Part shown: positions 44,862-52,754 of the stretch, piece by piece
Layout: each line of letters begins with the position of its first letter
How positions within the stretch are numbered: position 1 is the stretch's first letter
Origin: Roseateles oligotrophus
GTDB lineage: Bacteria > Pseudomonadota > Gammaproteobacteria > Burkholderiales > Burkholderiaceae_C
Assembly (NCBI RefSeq): GCF_025717515.1
Contig: NZ_JAJIRN010000005.1
Coordinates: forward strand, 62,001-126,000
Direction of reading: 5' to 3'
DNA length: 64,000 nt
Program-made: the position numbers and the translations under genes
Notes under the pieces: generated by a model
What the model saw: only the letters and a program-made list of their open reading frames with translations
What the model was told of the DNA's origin: nothing
Databases searched by the model: none

Positions 44862-45338
44862 ACTCGAAGAGTTGTTGCCACATTGTTTTGGACAGCCCCG
44901 CTCGAAGCTGCGTAATCCATAGCCTCGACTGCTGTCAAGAATGTGTTGGCTGGGGGGGCACAGCGCAACGTGTGATTCGTGTGAACAAAATTTTTCTGCT
45001 TAGCGAAGCAGAACAGGCTTTCGGCGAAGGTGTCGGCGCCTCGCATGAGTGTTGGAAGGTGATGGAAGTAGTGGGTAACGCCTGTTTTAATTGTGCTCGC
45101 GATGGTGTGAGGTTTTGCGGAAGGGGCGGTCGACTGCATCATCAAGCCTTTTCGGCCAAGGGGTCGGCCTCCCTTGCGAGTTCATCTGCCCCGGGAGCAT
45201 CAGCCGGGCAATGACTTGCAGGTCGATGAGGCTGGACACTCAAACGTGCACCCGGTTGCGCAGCGTGAACTTCAGACCCGCTTGGCGCTTGGCAAGGTAA
45301 TAGGGCAGGGTCATTTAATTGGCGAGTTCAAAGTGAGG

Positions 45339-45370
45339 CGCGCGCAATGGCACATGTGCCATTGCGCGCG
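45339..45370. terminator. 32-nt perfect palindrome, candidate terminator of the binding-protein gene
   Basis: All 16 base pairs match around a centre at 45354/45355, with CGCG-rich ends and an ACATGT core. It lies 30 bases past the stop of the - strand binding-protein gene, the position of a terminator. The T run that would follow on the - strand is weak, so an alternative role as a protein-binding or insertion-element site is open. Confidence 0.5.
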
Positions 45371-45399
45371 TTGCGCTTTCACCGCCCTTTGTGCCTTCT

Positions 45400-46194
45400 T
45401 CAGTCGACCGACTTCATCAGATGAGACACCTGCGCCTTGAACTCGGGCGACTCGCGCAGCTTGCCCTGCAGGCGCCAGACATCGCGGGCCGTCTGCCCAT
45501 ATTGGGCAAAGAAGGGCTTGGAAAATATCGTGTAGTAGGCCTTCTCGACCAAGGGCGGCGAAACCCGCTCAACCTTGGCTTGCAAGGCCGGTAGGCTGGA
45601 CAGAGAGTTGTCGGCCTCGGTGGTCTGCAGAGCCGCCGCCAAGTAGCGGCCGGACGCGACGCGGCCAAGCAGCTCATCTGCCGTTGGCGAGCTGTCTTCC
45701 ACCTTGGCGCCCAGCTGTTTGAGTTGCGCGACGATCGAGAAGCCGGTTTGAGCCCCGATGGTGCCGCTGGCAGTCAAGGCCTTGCCGTCCCAGCTCAGAG
45801 CAGTGCCCTTGCCCTTGTACAGGGCATAGGTGGCGCGGTACATGCGTTTGGTGGCATCGGCTTCGCCGTCCAGCTTCAGCGGATATTGCGCAAATTCGGC
45901 TCGCTCGGCGTTGAAGCTGGCGTTCATCGCGCCGTCAACCTTGCCGGCCTTCAGATCGGCCAGACATTGCTTCCAGGGCATCGGCATTAGCTTGATCGGA
46001 ATGCTGATTTGCTTTTCAAGCTGAGTCATCATGATCTGGCTGTAGCCGGGCTTGTCCTTCAGCAGCCAGGGAAAAGCGTCCTCGTTTTCATGGCAAACCC
46101 GGATGGCTTCGGGGTTCGCCTGAGCCTGCACGCTGGCGTTGCACAATAGAGTCAGGCTGCTCAGCAGCAAAAGTGGGGTGATCGTGATACGCAT
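45400..46194 (-). CDS. Periplasmic solute-binding protein (SBP family 3-like)
   Basis: 264 aa from the ATG preceded by an AGGAAAG ribosome site; an extension to 46251 is not needed. A signal peptide (ITPLLLLSSLTLLCNASVQAQA) is followed by a small two-lobed binding protein: IRVCHENEDAFPWLL, MMTQLEKQISIPIKLMPMPWKQCLADLKAGKVDGAMNASF, then GTIGAQTGFSIVAQL. This resembles amino-acid-type binding proteins without transporter genes nearby. Such orphan proteins are common in Burkholderiales and may act as sensors or scavengers. The ligand is unknown. It diverges from the thioesterase gene. Confidence 0.8.
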   Translation of the reverse strand: MRITITPLLLLSSLTLLCNASVQAQANPEAIRVCHENEDAFPWLLKDKPGYSQIMMTQLEKQISIPIKLMPMPWKQCLADLKAGKVDGAMNASFNAERAEFAQYPLKLDGEADATKRMYRATYALYKGKGTALSWDGKALTASGTIGAQTGFSIVAQLKQLGAKVEDSSPTADELLGRVASGRYLAAALQTTEADNSLSSLPALQAKVERVSPPLVEKAYYTIFSKPFFAQYGQTARDVWRLQGKLRESPEFKAQVSHLMKSVD

Positions 46195-46308
46195 ACTGTT
46201 CGGGTCTTTCCTGGGGTTTGTTGGAATACCAAATCGAGCAATCGGCTGCACTTCAACTGCATACCCGCAGCCCGGCTAGTCAGTGGCATGAGCTAAAAAT
46301 TCATATTA

Positions 46309-46338
46309 ATAGATCGCTCTATCGGTGCAGCGATCTAT
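46309..46338. promoter_or_regulatory. Inverted repeat in divergent promoter region (candidate operator)
   Basis: Two perfect 10-bp arms (atagatcgct and agcgatctat) separated by 10 bases. They lie in the 330-base divergent region between the binding-protein gene (-) and the thioesterase gene (+). The symmetry and position fit a dimeric regulator site or a small hairpin. Nothing else was recognised in 46195-46524. Confidence 0.5.
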
Positions 46339-46511
46339 CAAGCTGACCTTTTCCCCTGTTTTTGCCGCTTGACGAATTGCTCGGGCTCAAATATGCGGCG
46401 GCGGGCTTGATGCTCCATGCTCGGTTTCAAGCACCTGTAGCAGCGCCGGGGGGGGCAGATTCGTCGAGCTGATAGAGTCGGCTGTTGCCCGCCTTTGGCA
46501 GGGCTTCAGCC

Positions 46512-46517
46512 AGAGGA
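46512..46517 (+). promoter_or_regulatory. Ribosome binding site deciding the TTG start of the thioesterase
   Basis: AGAGGA, 7 bases before TTG 46525. No ATG exists before the conserved core, so this site is the main reason for the chosen start. Confidence 0.5.
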
Positions 46518-46524
46518 TCCCACG

Positions 46525-46938
46525 TTGACAGCTACACCTAGCCAAGCCGAGATTGCAGCCTTCTTGGCCGCCAGTTTCCCTCAAACCAAGTGCCGGGTGG
46601 AGTCTGTGTCCGCGGGTACGGCCACTGTCCGCCATCCGGTCGGTGAGGCCGAATTGCGCCCCGGCGGCACGGTGTCCGGCCCGGTGTTGATGACGGTGGC
46701 GGATGTGGCGCTGTATGTGGCCTTGTTGGGTCAGATCGGCATCATGCCGCTGGCCGTCACGACCAGCCTGAATATCAATTTCCTGCGCAAGCCGTCTGCG
46801 GACAGAGATATTTTGGGCGTCTGCCGAATGAAGAAGATTGGCCAGACACTGGCGGTCGGCGAGGTAGACCTGTTCTCCGAAGGCGAGTTGGAGCCGGTGG
46901 CGCATGCGGTCGGCACCTACGCGATTCCGCGGCCCTGA
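46525..46938 (+). CDS. PaaI/hotdog-fold thioesterase
   Basis: 137 aa from a TTG with an AGAGGA site 7 bases upstream; another TTG at 46495 is possible. The hotdog core is clear: GEAELRPGGTVSGPVLMTVADVALYVALLG, with the catalytic-helix Asp, then AVTTSLNINFLRKPS, and a last strand AVGTYAIPRP. It should hydrolyse an acyl-CoA, with substrate unknown. Neighbours do not define a pathway. The lack of an ATG start makes the exact N terminus uncertain. Confidence 0.82.
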   Translation: MTATPSQAEIAAFLAASFPQTKCRVESVSAGTATVRHPVGEAELRPGGTVSGPVLMTVADVALYVALLGQIGIMPLAVTTSLNINFLRKPSADRDILGVCRMKKIGQTLAVGEVDLFSEGELEPVAHAVGTYAIPRP

Positions 46939-46969
46939 GTTCCGTTCTTTTTTAGATGTGGTTTCGCGC

Positions 46970-46984
46970 GTTACGAAGAGTAAC
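46970..46984. promoter_or_regulatory. LysR-type T-N11-A inverted repeat upstream of the regulator gene
   Basis: A perfect gttac-gaaga-gtaac inverted repeat containing a T-N11-A box, 50 bases before the LysR gene. LysR regulators commonly bind such sites. Autoregulation or control of the leu operon is inferred. Confidence 0.5.
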
Positions 46985-47007
46985 TTGCTAATTCAAGCCA
47001 AGTCGAG

Positions 47008-47025
47008 TTAACCGCGAAGGGTTAA
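47008..47025. promoter_or_regulatory. Inverted repeat just before the LysR gene
   Basis: ttaacc and ggttaa arms are separated by 6 bases and end 9 bases before the ATG. It could be a second operator half or a translation-blocking hairpin, since it overlaps the expected ribosome-binding region. Confidence 0.45.
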
Positions 47026-47034
47026 AGTCGCGCC

Positions 47035-47955
47035 ATGCGGCTTGACCTCACCTCCCTCAACCTTGTGCTCGCGATTGAGCAAACGCGCTCGATCACGCGC
47101 GGCGCGCAGCAGGAGCATCTGGCGCTGGCGGCGGCGAGCAAGCGGGTGTCGGATCTGGAGGCCCGGCTGGGCGTGCAGTTGTTTGAGCGGCGCTCACGCG
47201 GCGTCGAGCCGACCGAGGCCTGCCGGGCGCTGGTGCGCCATATCCGCTCGCTGCATGCTTCGCTGCATGCGCTGGAGAGCGAGGTGGTGGAGTTTGCGCG
47301 CGGCATCAAGGGCCATTTGCGGATTGCCGCCAACAGTGGCGCGATTGCCGAATGTCTGCCGCCCGATCTGGCTGCTTTCAGCCAAGCGCACTCGCAGATT
47401 CGTATCAGCCTTGAGGACTTGACCAGCGCCGAGGTGCAGGCGGCGGTGGCCGAAGGGCGCGCCGATGTCGGCGTGTTCACCAGTCCCTTGCTGGACAACC
47501 GCTTGCAGGTTTGGCCCTACCGCAGCAGCCGCTTGGGCGTGTTGATCCCGAAGCGCCATGCCTTGGCCGGTCGCGCCTCGGTCAGCTTCAAGGACCTGCT
47601 GGACTTCGATCTGGTCGGCCTGCATGCCGGCGCGTCGGCGCAGCAGTTGATGCGCGAGCAGGCTTTGCTGCTGGGCCGTACGCTGAATGCGCGCTTGGCG
47701 GTGCGCGGCTTTGATGCGATTGCCCAGTTGGTCGAAGCCGGCCTGGGTGTGGCGGTCTTGCCGGCCGTGCCGGCGGAGCGCTTTTCGCGCGTCTTTGAAG
47801 TCAGCCTGCTGAGGCTGGATGAGCCCTGGGCCGAACGGGAATATTGCTTGGGTGTCGCCGCCCAAGAACGCCTGCCCGCCGTGGTGCAGCATTTTGTTGA
47901 AGCGCTGTGCCCGCAATCTATGAAAATTGAGAAGCTGAAAGGAATATCGCAATGA
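47035..47955 (+). CDS. LysR-family transcriptional regulator
   Basis: 306 aa. The N-terminal winged helix-turn-helix is standard ([53 protein letters not shown]). A linker helix and a two-lobed effector domain follow ([46 protein letters not shown]). Its stop overlaps the leuC start (ATGA) in the same direction, unlike the usual divergent LysR layout. It probably controls the leuCDB operon and itself. Two inverted repeats lie directly upstream. The effector is unknown; an intermediate of leucine synthesis is a natural guess. Confidence 0.9.
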   Translation: MRLDLTSLNLVLAIEQTRSITRGAQQEHLALAAASKRVSDLEARLGVQLFERRSRGVEPTEACRALVRHIRSLHASLHALESEVVEFARGIKGHLRIAANSGAIAECLPPDLAAFSQAHSQIRISLEDLTSAEVQAAVAEGRADVGVFTSPLLDNRLQVWPYRSSRLGVLIPKRHALAGRASVSFKDLLDFDLVGLHAGASAQQLMREQALLLGRTLNARLAVRGFDAIAQLVEAGLGVAVLPAVPAERFSRVFEVSLLRLDEPWAEREYCLGVAAQERLPAVVQHFVEALCPQSMKIEKLKGISQ

Positions 47956-49364
47956 CCGCTCGCACGCTCTACGACAAGCTCTGGGATGAACATGTCGTCC
48001 ACACCGAGGAAGACGGCACCGCCACCCTCTATATCGACCGTCATCTGCTGCATGAGGTGACCAGCCCGCAGGCGTTTGAGGGCCTGGATCTGGCTCATCG
48101 CAAGGTCTGGCGCCTGTCCGCGAACTTGGCGGTCAGTGACCACAATGTGCCGACCACCGACCGCAGCGAAGGCATTGCCGACCCGGTCTCCAAGCTGCAA
48201 GTGGACACGCTGGATCAGAACTGCGACCGCCACCAAGTGACGCAGTTCAAGATGAACGACAAGCGCCAAGGCATCGTCCATGTGATCGGCCCGGAGCAGG
48301 GCGCCACGCTGCCCGGCATGACCGTCGTTTGCGGCGACAGCCACACCTCCACACATGGCGCGTTTGGCGCCTTGGCGCATGGCATCGGCACCTCCGAGGT
48401 CGAGCATGTGCTGGCGACGCAAACGCTGCTCGCGCGCAAGGCGAAGAACTTGCTGGTTCGGGTGGAAGGTATGCTGCCCGCAGGCTGTGGCGCCAAGGAC
48501 ATCGTCTTGGCCATCATCGGCAAGATCGGCACCGCCGGTGGCACCGGCTTCACGATCGAGTTTGGCGGCTCAGCTATCCGTGCCTTGAGCATGGAAGGGC
48601 GCATGACGGTCTGCAATATGGCGATCGAGGCGGGTGCACGCGCCGGCCTGATCGCGGTGGATGACACCACCATCAACTACTGCAAGGGCCGGCCTTTCTC
48701 GCCGACGGGTCATGAGTGGGAACAAGCCGTTAGCTACTGGCGTGGCCTGCATTCGGATGCCGGCGCCAAGTTCGACTTGGTGGTGGACCTGGACGCGGCG
48801 CAGATTCGCCCGCAAGTCACCTGGGGCACCTCGCCCGAGATGGTGTTGGGCGTGGACGAGCGTGTGCCCGACCCCGACAAGGAGAAAGACGCCGTCAAGC
48901 GCGGCGCGATCGAGCGGGCGCTGCAATACATGAACCTGGAGCCGAACAAGGCGATCTCCGACATCCACATCGACAAGGTTTTTATCGGCTCATGCACCAA
49001 TAGCCGCATCGAGGACATGCGTGAGGCCGCCGCTGTCGTGCGGCGCATCGGTGGGCGATTGGCAGCCAATGTTAGATTGGCGATGGTGGTACCGGGTTCG
49101 GGCCTGGTCAAGGCGCAGGCCGAAGCAGAAGGGCTGGACGTGATCTTCAAGGCGGCCGGCTTTGAGTGGCGCGAGCCGGGTTGCTCGATGTGCTTGGCGA
49201 TGAATGCCGACCGCCTGGAGGCGGGCGAGCGCTGCGCTTCGACCAGCAACCGCAATTTCGAAGGCCGCCAGGGCGCTGGTGGCCGCACCCATCTGGTCAG
49301 CCCGGCGATGGCCGCCGCGGCTGCGATGCAAGGGCATTTTGTCGATGTTCGTCGTTTGGTTTAA
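47952..49364 (+). CDS. leuC: 3-isopropylmalate dehydratase large subunit
   Basis: 470 aa, normal length. It isomerises 2-isopropylmalate to 3-isopropylmalate with LeuD in leucine synthesis. The [4Fe-4S] cysteines are visible in [13 protein letters not shown] and in [45 protein letters not shown] is an aconitase-family signature. The start overlaps the LysR stop. A small lipoprotein gene and leuD follow at once, so leuC-leuD-leuB should be one transcript. Confidence 0.97.
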   Translation: MTARTLYDKLWDEHVVHTEEDGTATLYIDRHLLHEVTSPQAFEGLDLAHRKVWRLSANLAVSDHNVPTTDRSEGIADPVSKLQVDTLDQNCDRHQVTQFKMNDKRQGIVHVIGPEQGATLPGMTVVCGDSHTSTHGAFGALAHGIGTSEVEHVLATQTLLARKAKNLLVRVEGMLPAGCGAKDIVLAIIGKIGTAGGTGFTIEFGGSAIRALSMEGRMTVCNMAIEAGARAGLIAVDDTTINYCKGRPFSPTGHEWEQAVSYWRGLHSDAGAKFDLVVDLDAAQIRPQVTWGTSPEMVLGVDERVPDPDKEKDAVKRGAIERALQYMNLEPNKAISDIHIDKVFIGSCTNSRIEDMREAAAVVRRIGGRLAANVRLAMVVPGSGLVKAQAEAEGLDVIFKAAGFEWREPGCSMCLAMNADRLEAGERCASTSNRNFEGRQGAGGRTHLVSPAMAAAAAMQGHFVDVRRLV

Positions 49365-49378
49365 CCGCAGGAGTTGAT

Positions 49379-49504
49379 ATGAAAAAGCTCGCAATTCTGT
49401 TCATGGGCTTGGCATTTTTGGCCGGCTGCAACACCGTCAACGGTTTCGGACGCGATCTGCAAAAGGTCGGCGAGAAGATCGAAGACACGGCCAAGAAGAA
49501 ATAG
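49379..49504 (+). CDS. Small entericidin-like lipoprotein between leuC and leuD
   Basis: 41 aa. [20 protein letters not shown] is a lipoprotein signal with a lipobox (LAGC, Cys17). The short mature part [20 protein letters not shown] resembles entericidin A/B peptides. An AGGAGT site precedes the ATG. It sits 14 bases after leuC and 17 before leuD, in the same direction. Entericidins are small membrane-associated lipoproteins described as toxin/antidote in Escherichia coli. Here the role is unknown; the insertion in the leu operon recurs in related bacteria. Confidence 0.85.
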   Translation: MKKLAILFMGLAFLAGCNTVNGFGRDLQKVGEKIEDTAKKK

Positions 49505-49521
49505 ACCGCAAGGACTTCACT

Positions 49522-50172
49522 ATGCAGAAATTCACCCTCCACAAGGGCTTGGTCGCGCCGATGGACCGCGACAACGTCGACACCGACGCGATCATCCCCA
49601 AGCAATTCCTGAAGTCGATCAAGCGCAGCGGCTTCGGCCCTAACTTGTTTGACGAATGGCGCTATCTGGATGCCGGCGAACCGGGGCAAGATCCCGCCAC
49701 GCGCCGGCCTAACCCGGACTTTGTGCTGAACCAGCCGCGTTATGCCGGTGCCTCGGTCTTGCTGGCTCGCAGCAATTTTGGTTGCGGCTCAAGCCGTGAG
49801 CATGCGCCCTGGGCGCTTGAGCAATATGGCTTCAGAGCCCTGATTGCACCGAGCTTTGCCGACATCTTCTTCAACAACTGCTTCAAGAACGGCATCCTGC
49901 CGATCCAATTGCCTGAAGCTCAGGTAGCGCAGCTGTTCGACGAGGTGCATGCCTTCCCCGGCTACCAATTGACCATCGATCTGGAGCGCCAGCGGGTGAT
50001 CAAGGCCGACGGCAGCGAGTTGCCGTTCGAGATTCAGTCCTTCCGCAAGTTCTGCTTGTTGGGCGGTTTTGATGACATTGGCCTCACGCTGCGCCACGCC
50101 GACAAGATCAAGGCCTTTGAGGCCGAGCGAATGGCCAGCAAGCCATGGTTGAACAACCGCTTGATTGCCTGA
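49522..50172 (+). CDS. leuD: 3-isopropylmalate dehydratase small subunit
   Basis: 216 aa, typical length. It is the swivelling domain partner of LeuC. It has [34 protein letters not shown] and [19 protein letters not shown], all classic LeuD motifs. The ATG has a purine-rich site upstream (CAAGGA). leuB starts 13 bases after its stop. Confidence 0.97.
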   Translation: MQKFTLHKGLVAPMDRDNVDTDAIIPKQFLKSIKRSGFGPNLFDEWRYLDAGEPGQDPATRRPNPDFVLNQPRYAGASVLLARSNFGCGSSREHAPWALEQYGFRALIAPSFADIFFNNCFKNGILPIQLPEAQVAQLFDEVHAFPGYQLTIDLERQRVIKADGSELPFEIQSFRKFCLLGGFDDIGLTLRHADKIKAFEAERMASKPWLNNRLIA

Positions 50173-50185
50173 GGAATCACCCCAA

Positions 50186-51280
50186 ATGAAAATTGCAATT
50201 CTTCCCGGCGATGGCATCGGCAGTGAGATCGTCGCCGAGGCGGTCAAGGTCTTGAACGTGCTGGAGCTTCCTTTCGAGATGGAATCCGCCCCGGTTGGTG
50301 GCGCCGCTTACGAGGCCCACGGCCACCCGTTGCCCGACTCGACGCTGCAACTGGCCAAGGACGCCGACGCGATCCTGTTCGGCGCCGTCGGTGATTGGAA
50401 GTACGACAAGCTGGACCGCCCGCTGCGCCCCGAGCAGGCCATCCTGGGCCTGCGCAAACATCTGGGCCTGTTCGCCAACTTCCGCCCGGCGATTTGCTAT
50501 GAGCAGCTGACTCATGCGTCCAGCCTGAAGCCCGAATTGGTGGCGGGTCTGGACATCCTGATCATCCGTGAGTTGACCGGCGACATCTATTTCGGCCAGC
50601 CGCGCGGGCGCCGCACCGCCGTGGACGGGCATTTCCCGGGCAGCGAAGAAGCGTTCGACACCATGCGCTATTCGCGCCCCGAGATCGAGCGCATCGCCCA
50701 TGTGGCCTTCCAGGCGGCACGCAAGCGCGGCAAGCGTGTGACCTCGGTCGACAAGGCCAATGTCCTGGAGACCTTCCAGTTCTGGAAGGATGTGATGATC
50801 GAGGTGCACGCCGACTATCCGGATGTGGAGCTCGACCATATGTATGTCGACAACGCGGCGATGCAGCTGGTCAAGGCGCCGAAGCGTTTCGACGTGATGG
50901 TGACAGGCAATATGTTCGGCGATATCTTGTCCGACGCAGCGGCGATGCTGACCGGCTCGATCGGTATGCTGCCTTCGGCCTCGCTGGACAAGAACAACAA
51001 GGGGTTATACGAGCCCAGCCACGGCAGCGCGCCCGACATTGCAGGCAAGGGTATCGCCAATCCTTTGGCTACAATCCTCTCCGCTGCCATGATGCTCAAG
51101 TTCTCCCTCAACCAACCAGAAGCAGCCGCTCGAATCGAAGCGGCTGTTGGATCGGTGTTGTCCCAAGGTCTGCGTACGGCAGACATTTGGAGCGAGGGCA
51201 CCCAAAAAGTGGGCACGCGCGAGATGGGTGATGCGGTCGTCAAGGCCATCACCACGATGAAAACCATTATCAAGGGCTAG
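50186..51280 (+). CDS. leuB: 3-isopropylmalate dehydrogenase
   Basis: 364 aa from the ATG at [16 protein letters not shown]; a 7-residue in-frame extension is less likely because a GAGGA site lies before this ATG. It oxidatively decarboxylates 3-isopropylmalate with NAD+. [31 protein letters not shown] and [27 protein letters not shown] contain the substrate and metal residues of the family. It is the last gene of leuCDB. Confidence 0.97.
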   Translation: MKIAILPGDGIGSEIVAEAVKVLNVLELPFEMESAPVGGAAYEAHGHPLPDSTLQLAKDADAILFGAVGDWKYDKLDRPLRPEQAILGLRKHLGLFANFRPAICYEQLTHASSLKPELVAGLDILIIRELTGDIYFGQPRGRRTAVDGHFPGSEEAFDTMRYSRPEIERIAHVAFQAARKRGKRVTSVDKANVLETFQFWKDVMIEVHADYPDVELDHMYVDNAAMQLVKAPKRFDVMVTGNMFGDILSDAAAMLTGSIGMLPSASLDKNNKGLYEPSHGSAPDIAGKGIANPLATILSAAMMLKFSLNQPEAAARIEAAVGSVLSQGLRTADIWSEGTQKVGTREMGDAVVKAITTMKTIIKG

Positions 51281-51307
51281 TTCAGCTCCGGTTTGTCTCG
51301 CCCCTAT

Positions 51308-51331
51308 CCCCCCGGCGACACAAGCCGGGGG
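51308..51331 (+). terminator. GC hairpin between leuB and asd
   Basis: An 8-bp stem (ccccccggc / gccggggg) with a short loop, 28 bases past leuB. No T run follows, so it may be an RNA-stabilising or processing hairpin rather than a Rho-independent terminator. Confidence 0.4.
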
Positions 51332-51388
51332 AGAACAAGCTCAAACAGTAGTTCCAAACTCGGTTGAGATAGATAGAGGACGCAAGAA

Positions 51389-52519
51389 ATGACAACACTA
51401 GTTGGATTGGTAGGCTGGCGCGGCATGGTCGGCTCGGTGCTGATGGACCGCATGGCGGCAGAGCGTGATTTCGACCTGATCGAGCCGCTGTTCTTCAGCA
51501 CCTCGAACGCCGGCGGCGCTGCTCCCGCATTTGCCAAGAACGAAACCAAGCTGCAAAACGCTTTTGATATCGAGCAGCTCAAGCGCTGCGAAATCATCAT
51601 CACCGCGCAGGGCGGCGACTACACCTCCGAAGTTTTCCCCAAGCTGCGCGCGGCCGGCTGGAATGGCCATTGGATCGACGCCGCCTCGACGCTGCGCATG
51701 GAGTCGGATGCCGTCATCATTTTGGACCCGGTGAATCTGCCCGTTATCGAGAACGCGCTGGCCAAGGGTGGCAAGAACTGGGTCGGCGGCAATTGCACGG
51801 TGTCCTGCATGTTGATGGGCGTGGGCGCGCTCTACAAGGCCGGTCTGGTCGAGTGGATGAGCACACAAACCTATCAAGCCGCATCGGGCGGTGGCGCTCA
51901 GCATATGCGCGAGCTGCTGACGCAATACGGCACGCTGAACGCCGAGGTTCGCAGCCTGTTGGATGATCCCAAGAGCGCGATTCTGGAAATCGATCGCAAG
52001 GTGATCGCCAAGCAGCGCGCCTTGACTGCAGCCGAGACAGCCAACTTTGGCGTGCCTCTGGGCGGCTCGCTGATCCCTTGGATCGACAAGGACTTGGGTA
52101 ATGGCATGTCCAAGGAAGAATGGAAGGGCATGGCCGAGACCAACAAGATCATGGGTCTGGGCGAGGGCTTTGGCTCGGCGCCGATTCCGGTGGATGGCTT
52201 TTGCGTGCGCGTGGGTGCGATGCGCTGCCACAGCCAGGCGCTGACCTTCAAGCTGAAGAAGGATGTGCCGGTGGCCGACATCGAAGCGATGATTGCCGCC
52301 GACAACGAGTGGGTCAAGCTGGTGCCCAACAACCGCGAAGCGACGGTGCAAGACCTGACCCCGGTGGCGGTGTCGGGCACGATGACCATCCCTGTGGGCC
52401 GTGTGCGCAAGCTAGCCATGGGCCCCGAATATGTGGGTGCCTTCACGATTGGCGATCAGTTGTTGTGGGGCGCGGCCGAACCGCTGCGTCGCATGTTGCG
52501 GATCCTGTTGGCCCGGTGA
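51389..52519 (+). CDS. asd: Aspartate-semialdehyde dehydrogenase
   Basis: 376 aa, the length of the Gram-negative enzyme. It reduces aspartyl phosphate to the semialdehyde for lysine, threonine, methionine and peptidoglycan precursors. [19 protein letters not shown] is the NADP site. Cys136 in [12 protein letters not shown] is the nucleophile. [17 protein letters not shown] has the catalytic histidine. AGAGGA lies 10-15 bases before the ATG. Its place after leuB and before fimV is standard in Burkholderiales. Confidence 0.97.
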   Translation: MTTLVGLVGWRGMVGSVLMDRMAAERDFDLIEPLFFSTSNAGGAAPAFAKNETKLQNAFDIEQLKRCEIIITAQGGDYTSEVFPKLRAAGWNGHWIDAASTLRMESDAVIILDPVNLPVIENALAKGGKNWVGGNCTVSCMLMGVGALYKAGLVEWMSTQTYQAASGGGAQHMRELLTQYGTLNAEVRSLLDDPKSAILEIDRKVIAKQRALTAAETANFGVPLGGSLIPWIDKDLGNGMSKEEWKGMAETNKIMGLGEGFGSAPIPVDGFCVRVGAMRCHSQALTFKLKKDVPVADIEAMIAADNEWVKLVPNNREATVQDLTPVAVSGTMTIPVGRVRKLAMGPEYVGAFTIGDQLLWGAAEPLRRMLRILLAR

Positions 52520-52710
52520 TGGCTCTCATCCCGTTGCCAGCACGCGACAAGCTTGTAACGGGGTGAATCAGAGCGGTGTCTATAGAGCTATTCAGCCTTT
52601 GCCTGAGCTTCTTAGCGTATATGCTTGCCGCTATTGATATTTCGATCGAAAGTGCGCATGTGGATGGCATCGTGAGCGCGGTTGAACTGAGAGTTAACAT
52701 CGTCAAAAGA

Positions 52711-52740
52711 GGCGGACACCTTGTGGTGCCCGCCTTGTCG
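52711..52740 (+). terminator. Probable hairpin terminator after asd
   Basis: ggcggacacc and ggtgcccgcc pair with one mismatch around a TTGT loop, and TTGTCGCTTT follows. It sits just before the fimV ribosome site. The T run is interrupted, so it is only a moderate terminator. Confidence 0.45.
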
Positions 52741-52754
52741 CTTTGGGGAACGCT

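Larger units (their letters stand above)
44536..45399. other. Gene-poor region after the TPS pair
   Basis: About 860 bases with no intact gene. A + strand open frame (44633-45214) and a - strand one (44852-45145) have no recognisable product and no good ribosome site. Contents noted: a 7-bp hairpin just after tpsB (44576-44598, no T tract), a probable IS66-type transposase tail on the - strand (44772-44861), and a 32-nt perfect palindrome (45339-45370). The region looks like degraded insertion-element DNA. Confidence 0.45.

Noticed and set aside
44633-45214. 193-codon + strand frame after tpsB
   Set aside because: No homology recognised, no ribosome site, odd Cys/Trp-rich composition; overlaps the transposase remnant in antisense.
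46387-46905. 172-codon - strand frame
   Set aside because: Antisense to the thioesterase gene and His/Arg/Gln-rich.
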